Assembly: GCF_900113185.1 (NCBI RefSeq)
Contig: NZ_FOZD01000003.1
Location: 62,001 to 126,000 of the forward strand
Reading direction: 5' to 3'
From: Agromyces sp. CF514
Lineage (GTDB): Bacteria; Actinomycetota; Actinomycetes; Actinomycetales; Microbacteriaceae
Length of the DNA stretch: 64,000 nt
Part shown: positions 49,850 through 57,482 of the stretch, piece by piece
How the letters are laid out: each line of letters opens with the position of its first letter
Numbering within the stretch: position 1 is the first letter of the stretch
Program-made: the position numbers and the translations under genes
Notes under the pieces: model-generated
Database searches by the model: none
What the model was told of the DNA's origin: nothing
The model's input: only the letters and a program-made list of their open reading frames with translations

Positions 49850-52800
49850 TGTCGGGCGACCGGCAGGGCGGCGACGGCGCCGACTGGCTGCTCGCGCAGC
49901 TGGCGGCGGGCGGCGGTGAGCCGCGCCCGCAGCATCCCGTGACGCCTCCCTCGTTCGGGCAGCCGACGGCGTCGTCGGGCGCGGCTCCGGTCGAGCCGTC
50001 CCCGCCGTTCGCATCGTCAGCACCCGGCTCGTCGCGTGCACCGGCGCCTGCACCCCGTCGAAACGAGGAGGTGCTCGACTGGTTCTCGCTGGCCGAGCCC
50101 CCCGCACGAGACACCGGCACCCGCGCGCTGCCCGTCGTGGGCGAGGCGCTGCCGCCGGCGGCACCCGCCTCGGCCCCGCCCGTCGGCGGTTCGCCGTGGG
50201 CCGGCGGCGTGCACCCCGGTGCGCAGCCGCCCGCGCCGCAGCCGCCCGCGCCGCAGTACATCGCACCCCAGCCTCCCGCGCCGCAGTACATCGCGCCTCC
50301 CGTCGCGAGCACGCCCGCGCATCCGCAGTCGCTGCCGGTCGTTCCTCCCGTACAGTCGGCCGCCCCCGCGTGGAACGCCGCGCCCGCGGCTGCGCTGCCG
50401 CCCGTCTGGCAGGCCCATGCGCCTGCGCCTGCCGCCGAGCAGCAGCCCTGGGCCCCGGCGCCCGCTCAATTCCCGAGCGCAGCCCAGGCCCCCGCCTGGA
50501 ACCAGCCGGCCGCGCCTCAGGCCGCCTGGAACCAGCCGGCGGCACCGCAGCCGTCGCCCCACGCGCCGCTGACCGTCGAGCCGCCCGTGGGGCGTCCCGA
50601 GCTGTACCAGCCGTCCGAAGCCGCTCCCGCGGCATGGGAGCGCGACCACGCGGCCGCCCCGCAGACATCCGCGCCGATCGTGCCCGGCCCCGCGACTCCG
50701 ACCGCGCCGTTCGCCCTCACCTGGGGCGAGCCCGACAGCGGGGCGATCGACTCCGAAGACGCGCTTCGTGCCGCCTTCCGCCTGCTGTCGCAACCCGACG
50801 CGGCTGCGCCGGCAGTGCCCCAGGCTTTCGCCGGGCCCGCCGCGCCGGCTGATTCGGCCGCACCGACGTCTCCGGCCACGCCGACGTCTCCGGCTCCGAG
50901 TGCGCCGGCACAGGCGTTCGACGCGGTATCGGATGCCGCATCCGATGAATCCCCGTTCGCCGGGTTCGCTCAGCCGCCCGTCGCCCGCAGCTCGTTCACC
51001 CCGGTCACGCCGGCGGGCGCATCCGGCGATTTCGGCGCCGACCTGTGGTCCGCCATGCAGGAGCCCGAAGCCCCGCCCGCGGCGCCGGAAGCCCCCGAGC
51101 TCACGCGTCGGGAGCGCCTCGCGCTCGAGCAGCAGCAGCAGCTCGCCGCCGAGGCGGCCGCCGCCGCATCCGCCGACGTCGCCCACACGCGCGTCATCCC
51201 CGTCGTGAACCAGGCGTCCCAGCCGCAGTACGTGCAGCCGCAGTACCAGGAGCCGCCGCAGCACCAGGAGCCGCAGTACCAGGAGCCGCAGTACCGCGCG
51301 CCGCAGGCCGACGCGGCGCAGGTCGAGACGCCGTGGTACGAGGCGCAGCAGGTCTCCCCCGAACCCACGCAGCCGCGCGACGCGCCGCGCACGCCGTTCC
51401 CGGCGTTCGCCGCCGCCCCTGCAGCACCTGCTCCGGTCGCCCCGGCGCCGGCGCAACCGGTCGACGACCTGCTCGCCGCGCTCGGCGGCAGCGTGGCGGC
51501 CGCAACCGCGGCCGGAGCCGCGGCATCCGCGGCGCCCGCCGCCGCACCTGAGGGCGGCCGGTTCGCCGCATTCGCCGCCGAGACGACGCCGTTCGAGACC
51601 CGCAACCCCGTCGAGCCGCGGAACCCGTTCGAAGCCCTGAACGAGGTCGAGTCGCAGTCGGCGGCCGACGTGCCGTCGCGGGCCGACGCGCCCGATCCGT
51701 TCGGCGCGTTCGGCGCGCAGCAGGTCGCCGAGCCGCAGGTCGCCGACCCGTGGGCGGTCGAGCCGCAGGTCGATGCAGAGCCCGACGGCCTCACCGGTCT
51801 CGGCCTCACGTTCGACGACGATCCCGGTCGCGATCAGGCCGTGCCGCAGTTCGGCTCGGCTCGCGCCTGGTCGGCGGTCCCCGCCGAATCCGTCGCGGCC
51901 GACGAGGTGGGCGACGATGAGGAACCCGTCTACCAGTGGGGCATCCGACCCGACCCGACGGCCGATGACCCGCACGCCGATGCGCCGATGGGCTCTCCGC
52001 TGCGGTCGCTCGCCTTCGGCGGAGCGACGGCGGCCGCCTTCGCCTCGGCCGCGTCGGTTCGCGAACCGGCTGCGCCGGTCGTCGACCCCGCCGACCGGTA
52101 CCCCGACGAGCAGCCGGCCCAGCCGTTCGACGTCGACGCCTCCGACTGGTTCGCCGAGCCGGCGGCAGAAGAGCCGCCGGCTGCGACCGCCATGCTCCAG
52201 GTCGTGCCGGAGCAGTACGAGCAGGCGACCGAAGCCCTGACGAACGACCCGTTCGCGTCCGCTCCCGACGGTGCGACGCAGCGCCTGCCGATCGCGCCGG
52301 CGGAGCCGTGGCGCGACGACCGGCACGCGGCCGCCCAAGACTCCGACGACGACAACCCGTTCGCCTCGCTCTTCGCTCCGACCGGCCCGGTCGGCGTCGC
52401 CGCGGGTGTCGGCGCAGCGTCCGGCATCGGTGCGGCGGCGGGCGGATTCGACGCGTTCGACGCGGCATCCGGTTCCGGTGCAGGCGGCGCAGGCGCATCC
52501 GGTCCCGCGCGCGGCTACAACGGCAACTCGGGCTCGGATTCGGGCTCCGGCGCCGCAGGGCCCATGCGCGGCGGTGCAGGGGGCGCCTCCGGCGGAGGCT
52601 ACCCGGGCGGATCGGGCGGCTCCGGTTCGGGCGGATCGAGCGGTTCGGGCAAGGGCGGTCCCGGCAAGGGCGACTCCGGCGGGCGCGGCCCGGCCAAGCC
52701 GCTCATCTGGGTGGCCGGCGGTCTCCTCGTGCTCGTCGTGCTCGCGGGCCTGTTCTTCCTCGGCTCGAAGCTCGTGGGCGGTGACGCCCTGGCGTCGATG

Positions 52801-53253
52801 TCCCCGTCGGCGAGCGAGAGCGACACCGCATCGGACACCCCGGCGCCGGCGCCCACCGCACCGCAGCCGATGGGCGTGCATGCGTGGAACACGCTGTTCG
52901 GCGGCGAGTGCCTCGACCCCTTCGCTTCCGCATGGGAAGAGGAGTACACGGTCGTCGACTGCGGCGTCGCGCACGCTGCGCAGCTCGTGTACCGCGGCAC
53001 GCTGCCCGGTGACGAGGCAGCGGCGTTCCCCGGCGAGGCCGAGCTCGGCGCGCAGATGAACACCCTCTGCACGGCGGCGGGCATCATCGACGTGGCGGCG
53101 GCAGCCGGCGTGCCCGACCTGCAGGTGCAGGGCAGCTACCCGGTGACCGAGGAGCAGTGGGCGGCAGGCGAGCGCACGTACTACTGCTTCGCGAACCGTG
53201 CGGGCGGCGAGCCGCTCACGGGTTCGATCGCCGGCCCCGGCCCGACCGCCTGA
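49849..53253 (+). CDS. Large Pro/Ala/Gln-rich septum-formation-type membrane protein
   Basis: The 1134-residue protein has about 940 residues of low-complexity, Pro/Ala/Gln/Glu-rich sequence, with tyrosine-containing runs such as QYIAPQPPAPQYIAP (about 140) and QYQEPQYRAPQ (about 475), and many repeated ADPWAVEPQ- and PFAS-like words. A Gly/Ser-rich linker (about 875-945) leads to one membrane helix (IWVAGGLLVLVVLAGLFFLG, about 957). The outer C-terminal domain (about 1005-1134) has the septum-formation pattern: GECLDPF, VVDCGVAHAAQLVY, CTAAGI and YYCFANR, four Cys likely in disulfides. It may act at the divisome or cell wall. It overlaps pyrE by one base. Confidence 0.72.
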   Translation: MSGDRQGGDGADWLLAQLAAGGGEPRPQHPVTPPSFGQPTASSGAAPVEPSPPFASSAPGSSRAPAPAPRRNEEVLDWFSLAEPPARDTGTRALPVVGEALPPAAPASAPPVGGSPWAGGVHPGAQPPAPQPPAPQYIAPQPPAPQYIAPPVASTPAHPQSLPVVPPVQSAAPAWNAAPAAALPPVWQAHAPAPAAEQQPWAPAPAQFPSAAQAPAWNQPAAPQAAWNQPAAPQPSPHAPLTVEPPVGRPELYQPSEAAPAAWERDHAAAPQTSAPIVPGPATPTAPFALTWGEPDSGAIDSEDALRAAFRLLSQPDAAAPAVPQAFAGPAAPADSAAPTSPATPTSPAPSAPAQAFDAVSDAASDESPFAGFAQPPVARSSFTPVTPAGASGDFGADLWSAMQEPEAPPAAPEAPELTRRERLALEQQQQLAAEAAAAASADVAHTRVIPVVNQASQPQYVQPQYQEPPQHQEPQYQEPQYRAPQADAAQVETPWYEAQQVSPEPTQPRDAPRTPFPAFAAAPAAPAPVAPAPAQPVDDLLAALGGSVAAATAAGAAASAAPAAAPEGGRFAAFAAETTPFETRNPVEPRNPFEALNEVESQSAADVPSRADAPDPFGAFGAQQVAEPQVADPWAVEPQVDAEPDGLTGLGLTFDDDPGRDQAVPQFGSARAWSAVPAESVAADEVGDDEEPVYQWGIRPDPTADDPHADAPMGSPLRSLAFGGATAAAFASAASVREPAAPVVDPADRYPDEQPAQPFDVDASDWFAEPAAEEPPAATAMLQVVPEQYEQATEALTNDPFASAPDGATQRLPIAPAEPWRDDRHAAAQDSDDDNPFASLFAPTGPVGVAAGVGAASGIGAAAGGFDAFDAASGSGAGGAGASGPARGYNGNSGSDSGSGAAGPMRGGAGGASGGGYPGGSGGSGSGGSSGSGKGGPGKGDSGGRGPAKPLIWVAGGLLVLVVLAGLFFLGSKLVGGDALASMSPSASESDTASDTPAPAPTAPQPMGVHAWNTLFGGECLDPFASAWEEEYTVVDCGVAHAAQLVYRGTLPGDEAAAFPGEAELGAQMNTLCTAAGIIDVAAAAGVPDLQVQGSYPVTEEQWAAGERTYYCFANRAGGEPLTGSIAGPGPTA

Positions 53254-53264
53254 TCCGCGACCGC

Positions 53265-54197
53265 ATGGGCATCCCCGTCATCGTCGACTGCGATCCGGGC
53301 CACGACGACGTCTTCGCACTGTGGCTCGCGGCCGGGCATCCGTCGCTCGACCTGCTGGCCGTCACGACCGTCGGCGGCAACGTGCCGCTCGAGCACACGA
53401 GCCGCAACGCGCGCATCGTGCTCTCGGTCGCAGGGGTGGTCGACGTGCCGGTGGCGGCCGGCGCCGCGGGTCCGCTCGTGCGCGAGCTCGTGACAGCCGA
53501 ATGGATCCACGGCGAGAACGGCCTCGGCGGCCCGGTGCTGCCCGAACCGACCGTGCCGTTGGACCCGCGCTCGGCGACCGAGCTCATGACCGACGTGCTC
53601 GAGGCCTCCTCGGAGCCCGTCGCGATCATCGCGACCGGGCCGATCACGAACGTCGCGGTCCTGCTGCGCGACCGCCCGGAGCTCGCCTCGCGCATCCGGG
53701 AGATCGTGTGGATGGGCGGCTCGACCGAGCGCGGCAACGCCACGCCGTACGCCGAGTTCAACGCGCTCGTGGATCCCGAGGCGCTCGACCTGGTGCTGCG
53801 CAGCGGCATCCGCTTCACGATGGTCGGACTCAACGTGACGCACCGCGCGCTCGTGACGCCGACCGTGCGGGCGAGCCTCGCGGCGGTCGGCACGCGTACG
53901 TCGGCGTTCGGCGACGAGCTGCTCGAGTTCTTCTGCCGCACGAACGACGAGGTGTTCGGCATGCCGGACGGTCCGCTGCACGACCCGGTCGCGGTGGCCG
54001 TGCTCGCCGACCCGGCATCCGTCGCGGTTCGGCACACGCGCCTCGACGTGGAGCTCGTGGGCACCGAGACCACGGGCGCCACGAGCGCCGACTTCGACGG
54101 CATGCTCGCGCGCGAGCCGAACGCCTGGGTCGCGGTCGACCTCGACGTCGAGCGGTTCTGGGCGGGCGTCGCCGACGCGGTCGCGCGCCTCGCCTGA
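53265..54197 (+). CDS. Inosine-uridine-preferring nucleoside hydrolase
   Basis: The 310-residue enzyme has the calcium-binding signature VDCDPGHDDVFAL near residue 6-18, IIATGPITNVAVLL (about 122), IREIVWMGGS (about 148), FNALVDPEAL and the C-terminal HDPVAVAVL with a calcium-binding Asp. It cleaves ribonucleosides to base and ribose. Whether it prefers uridine, cytidine or purines cannot be read with certainty, but release of uracil would feed the pyrimidine operon at 30512. ATG 53265 lies 12 bases after the preceding stop and has no clear ribosome site, so it may rely on coupled translation. Confidence 0.88.
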   Translation: MGIPVIVDCDPGHDDVFALWLAAGHPSLDLLAVTTVGGNVPLEHTSRNARIVLSVAGVVDVPVAAGAAGPLVRELVTAEWIHGENGLGGPVLPEPTVPLDPRSATELMTDVLEASSEPVAIIATGPITNVAVLLRDRPELASRIREIVWMGGSTERGNATPYAEFNALVDPEALDLVLRSGIRFTMVGLNVTHRALVTPTVRASLAAVGTRTSAFGDELLEFFCRTNDEVFGMPDGPLHDPVAVAVLADPASVAVRHTRLDVELVGTETTGATSADFDGMLAREPNAWVAVDLDVERFWAGVADAVARLA

Positions 54198-54296
54198 CTC
54201 GGGGCTGGTCGGCTGCGTGACGGAGTGCCGGGCGTCCCGGCCTTCGGGTGATGCGGCGGCGCAGACGATAGCATTCGGCCAATCGAGGAGGTCGCC

Positions 54297-54476
54297 ATGG
54301 ACTGGACGTTCTGGGCAGGACTGGTCGGCATCGCCGCGCTCTGGGGGCTCACGCAGTGGTTCTTCTCGAACCGGCGCCATTCCGAGAAGACCCGCGGTCG
54401 CGACTCCGAATCCGCCGACGCGATGATCGACATCGACCGGGGCAAGGCGCAGTCCGACGTCTGGCGGGGCCTCTAA
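54297..54476 (+). CDS. 59-aa small membrane protein
   Basis: The 59-residue protein starts MDWTFWAGLVGIAALWGLTQ with one hydrophobic helix, then a charged tail ending IDIDRGKAQSDVWRGL. A full GAGGAGG sequence (54285-54291) lies 5 bases before ATG 54297. The stop overlaps the convergent MocR gene by 4 bases. Function unknown; it looks like a genuine small envelope protein. Confidence 0.75.
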   Translation: MDWTFWAGLVGIAALWGLTQWFFSNRRHSEKTRGRDSESADAMIDIDRGKAQSDVWRGL

Positions 54477-55960
54477 GGTTCGCGCCCGGCCGTCGCGGCC
54501 GCCGTGCGGATCGCGGCGGCGAGCCGCGCCACCGCCTCGTCGACGAGCGCGTCCGAGAGGTTGCCGTATCCGACCACGAGTGCGTCGGGTGACCCGGAGC
54601 GCGCTGCCTCGGCACCGGGCGCCGCGGTGGCGCGATAGCGGGCCAGGTCCGAGACCGCGACCTCGAGGCCGGATGCCGCGTGCCGCACGTCGCGAGCCGA
54701 GACCCCGGGCGGCAGCCCGACCATGGCGTGCATGCCCGCGGCGATGCCCGTCACCGGGAGCTCGGGCAGTTCGCGCTGGAACGCCGCGAGCAGGGCCGCG
54801 CGCCTCCGACGGAAGCGGCCGCGCGCGGCCCGGAGGTGGCGTTCGAGGTCGCCCGAGGCGATGAACTGGGCGAGGGCGACCTGGTCGAGCACCGACGGGC
54901 GTGCGCGGTCGGCCGTCGGCATCCGGGACCGCAGCCCCGCCGGGATCACCGCCCAGCCGAGGCCGAACGCCTGCGCCATCGACTTCGAGAGCGACCCGAC
55001 GAGCACCACGCGCTCGGGTGCGAGGCCCTGCAGGGCCGCGATCGGTCGCCGGTCGTAGCGGAACTCGGCGTCGTAGTCGTCTTCGATGAGCACGCCGTCG
55101 ACCGCACGCGCCCAGCGCACGATCGCGTCGCGGCGCGCGGGGGACAGCGCGGCACCGACCGGGAACTGGTGGGCGGGCGTGAGGAGCGCGGCCCGCGCAC
55201 CGGTGCGAGCGGATGCCGCGGCGAGGCGTTCGACGTCGACGCCCGCGTCGTCGACGGGCACCGGCACGGGCGTCAGCCCGGCGGCGGCCGCGACCTCGCG
55301 GAGCCGGCCCCAGCTGGGATCCTCGACGAGGATGCTGCGGTGCCCGCCCGCGCGCAGCCCGGCGACGACGGCCGTCATGCCGTCGGTCGCGCCGTGCGTG
55401 ACGACGACGTCGTCGGGCGAGACGATCGCCCGGCGCGAGCGCGCGAGGTAGGCGGCGACGGCGGTGCGGGCGAGCGGATGCCCGAGCGGGTCGACGACCA
55501 TGAGCTCGGCGTCGGGCAGCGTGTCGAGCGCGTGCCGCACGGCGGCCGCCCAGCGCGCGCGCGGCACGTGGCGCAGGTCGGGGATGCCGGGGCCGAGGTC
55601 GAACCTCGGTCGGCGGTACTCGCCGCGGAGCGGCCCGGTCGTGCGGGCGGGCGGCGCAGCAGACGGAACCTGCAGCGCATGCTCGGGCACGCGCGTGCCC
55701 GAGCCGACGACGGCCTCGAGGAAGCCCTCGGCCACGAGCTGGCCGTACGTCTCGGTGACGACCCAGCGCGAGACGCCGAGCGTCTCGGCGAGCACACGGC
55801 TCGGCGGGAGCGCCGATCCGGCCGGCACCACGCCGGCGTGCACGGCATCGCGGATGGCTCGCTCGAGGCGGTCCCGCAGTGGAGCCGGCCCGTCGCCGAG
55901 GGGCAGCAGCGTCTCCCAGGCGAGTGCGGGGCCCGTGCGGGGTGCGTCGTGTCGAGGCAT
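54473..55960 (-). CDS. MocR/PdxR-type regulator (GntR domain plus aminotransferase fold)
   Basis: The 495-residue protein has a GntR winged helix (RDRLERAIRDAVHAGVVPAGSALPPSRVLAETLGVSRWVVTETYGQL, about 28-75) and a fold-I aminotransferase domain. VGSLSKSMAQAFGLGW (about 320-335) contains the PLP lysine, and DDYDAEFRYDRRPIAALQG upstream is the classic PdxR/MocR block. It is divergent from an aldo/keto reductase, which is its probable target. The sensed ligand is unknown, with vitamin B6 vitamers or an amino compound possible. Some MocR proteins control B6 synthesis, but no pdx gene is seen here. Confidence 0.85.
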   Translation of the reverse strand: MPRHDAPRTGPALAWETLLPLGDGPAPLRDRLERAIRDAVHAGVVPAGSALPPSRVLAETLGVSRWVVTETYGQLVAEGFLEAVVGSGTRVPEHALQVPSAAPPARTTGPLRGEYRRPRFDLGPGIPDLRHVPRARWAAAVRHALDTLPDAELMVVDPLGHPLARTAVAAYLARSRRAIVSPDDVVVTHGATDGMTAVVAGLRAGGHRSILVEDPSWGRLREVAAAAGLTPVPVPVDDAGVDVERLAAASARTGARAALLTPAHQFPVGAALSPARRDAIVRWARAVDGVLIEDDYDAEFRYDRRPIAALQGLAPERVVLVGSLSKSMAQAFGLGWAVIPAGLRSRMPTADRARPSVLDQVALAQFIASGDLERHLRAARGRFRRRRAALLAAFQRELPELPVTGIAAGMHAMVGLPPGVSARDVRHAASGLEVAVSDLARYRATAAPGAEAARSGSPDALVVGYGNLSDALVDEAVARLAAAIRTAAATAGREP

Positions 55961-56122
55961 CCGTTCGCCCTCTCATGGTGGCCGCGAGGCGTGATAGGCC
56001 CGAGGCCGGTCAGGATTGGTCTGGTGCAGGCGTCTGCATTTGGAGTGTATGCCCGAACCGATGGACTCGTAGCGTCGAACCTGTCAGGGCGCCCGGCGCC
56101 ACGCACCCACTCGGAGGACCCC
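55961..56122. promoter_or_regulatory. Divergent regulatory region mocR / aldo-keto reductase
   Basis: The 162-base gap holds direct repeats GTCTG at 56019-56023 and 56032-56036 and TGCA at 56025-56028 and 56035-56038, the latter exactly 10 bases apart. Direct-repeat sites of this kind suit MocR regulators. I see no unambiguous -35/-10 pair. Confidence 0.35.
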
Positions 56123-57175
56123 ATGCGATACCGCACCATCGGCAACGGCCGAACCGGCTTCGACGTCTCGACCATCTGCCTCGGCACCATGTACATGGGC
56201 ACGAAGGTCGACGAGGCGACCTCGTTCGCGATCCTCGACCGCTTCGTCGAGGCCGGCGGCACCTTCATCGACACGGCGAACAACTACAACCACTGGGGTC
56301 TCGGGCACGGCCGGGACAGCGAGGACGTCATCGGCCGCTGGCTCGCGAGTCGAGGCCGCCCGGACGGGCTCCGCATCGCGACCAAGGTCGGCGCCGGCAA
56401 GGCCGACCCGAACCTGCCCCTCTCGAACACGCCGCCCACGAACTTCGAGGGGCTCGGCGCCGTCGTCGTCGATCGCGAGGTGCGCGAGAGCGCACGGCAC
56501 CTCGGCGTCGAGCGCATCGACGTGGTCTACGGGCACGTCGACGATCTCGAGACGCCGCTCGCCGAGACCGTCGGGGCGTTCGGGGCCCTGCAGGACGAGG
56601 GCCTCATCGGGATCTCGGGCATCTCGAACGTCGCGCTGTGGCGCGTGGTCGAGGCGCGCGAGGAGGCGCTCCGGCAGGGCGTCGCCCCGTACGGCGTCGT
56701 GCAGCAGCAGTACAGCTACATCCACCCGGCGCCGAAGCTCGGCCGCCACAACTTCGCGACACCCGAGCTGCTCTCGTACGCGGCATCCACCGGGGTCGAC
56801 GGCCGGCCGCCGCTCGCGGTGACCGTGTACTCGCCGCTGCACCAGGGCGCGCTCACGCGCACCGACAAGACACTCTGGGGCGGGGTCGACCACCCGACCA
56901 CGCGCGAGCGGCTCCGCCGGCTGCACGAGGTGGCGCGCGAGGCGGGCGCCACCCCGAACCAGGTCGCGCTCGCGTGGATGATCGGCAGCGAGATGCCCGT
57001 GATCCCCGTCACCGGGCCGTCGAGCATCGCGCAGCTCGAGGAGGTGCTCGGCGCCGCGGACCTCGATCTCGACCCGGTGCTGCGAGCTCGGCTCGACGCC
57101 GAGCCCGAGGCTGCGCCGGCTCCGGGCCTCGACTCGGCCGAGGCTGCAGAGGTGGCAGACACCGCAGCCGCCTGA
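56123..57175 (+). CDS. Aldo/keto reductase
   Basis: The 350-residue TIM-barrel oxidoreductase has LGTMYMGTKVDEATSFAILDRFVEAGGTFIDTANNY (about 20-54), with Asp and Tyr of the catalytic tetrad, IATKVGAGK (Lys), VYGHVDD in place of the usual xxHxPD (His about 142), and the NADPH-binding end VTGPSSIAQLEEVL. It reduces aldehydes or ketones. The C-terminus has an acidic Ala/Glu/Pro tail. GGAGG lies 5 bases before ATG 56123. It is divergent from the MocR regulator and ends before a strong hairpin, so it is probably a single-gene unit. The substrate is unknown. Confidence 0.87.
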   Translation: MRYRTIGNGRTGFDVSTICLGTMYMGTKVDEATSFAILDRFVEAGGTFIDTANNYNHWGLGHGRDSEDVIGRWLASRGRPDGLRIATKVGAGKADPNLPLSNTPPTNFEGLGAVVVDREVRESARHLGVERIDVVYGHVDDLETPLAETVGAFGALQDEGLIGISGISNVALWRVVEAREEALRQGVAPYGVVQQQYSYIHPAPKLGRHNFATPELLSYAASTGVDGRPPLAVTVYSPLHQGALTRTDKTLWGGVDHPTTRERLRRLHEVAREAGATPNQVALAWMIGSEMPVIPVTGPSSIAQLEEVLGAADLDLDPVLRARLDAEPEAAPAPGLDSAEAAEVADTAAA

Positions 57176-57193
57176 GCCCGAACGCGATGTCCG

Positions 57194-57244
57194 CCGGCCG
57201 GGCCGACCTGCGGCGTCGATGACGTCGTGTGTCGGCCCGGCCGG
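57194..57244 (+). terminator. Terminator-like hairpin after the aldo/keto reductase
   Basis: CCGGCCGGGCCGAC (57194-57207) pairs perfectly over 14 bp with 57231-57244, loop 23 bases. There is no T-run. It begins the 307-base gap before the next gene, which also holds the TGAC array and a tandem repeat described separately. Confidence 0.65.
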
Positions 57245-57266
57245 CCCGTTCGCGCGCCGTCGCCGC

Positions 57267-57359
57267 GTCACGGCGCGTCACGAACCGGCGGTGGAACCCC
57301 CGGAATCGGTCCCGCGTGACCTCGATTGACCTGTCGTGACCGAGCGTGACCCGCATGAC
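57267..57359 (+). promoter_or_regulatory. Phased TGAC-box array upstream of the oligopeptide-type ABC operon
   Basis: TGAC occurs at 57317, 57327, 57337, 57347 and 57356, that is with 10, 10, 10 and 9 base spacing. The reversed form GTCA occurs at 57267 and 57277, also 10 bases apart, on the other side of a 36-base gap. Seven half-sites on one face of the helix suggest cooperative binding by a regulator. Confidence 0.6.
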
Positions 57360-57407
57360 GGGCGAGGCTCGCGGGGGCCCGGGGCTGTGGGTAACGTCAG
57401 CGCGACC

Positions 57408-57458
57408 CGAGCCGGACCCCGGCTCGCCCCGAGCCGGACCCCGGCTCGCCCCGAGCCG
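57408..57458 (+). repeat. 22-bp tandem repeat with hairpins in the leader of the binding-protein gene
   Basis: A 22-base unit starting GAGCCGGACCCC is present at 57409 and 57431, with the first bases of a third at 57453. Each full unit contains CGAGCCGG-acc-CCGGCTCG, a perfect 8-bp hairpin (57408-57426 and 57430-57448). They lie 25-75 bases before the ATG at 57483, probably in the mRNA leader. Confidence 0.75.
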
Positions 57459-57482
57459 ATGACCCCCCGAGGAGCACACGAC

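Noticed and set aside
53181..55976. A minus-strand open frame of 931 codons across the nucleoside hydrolase, the 59-aa gene and the MocR gene
   Set aside because: It runs through three better-supported genes, has an Arg/Ala-rich composition and no motif.
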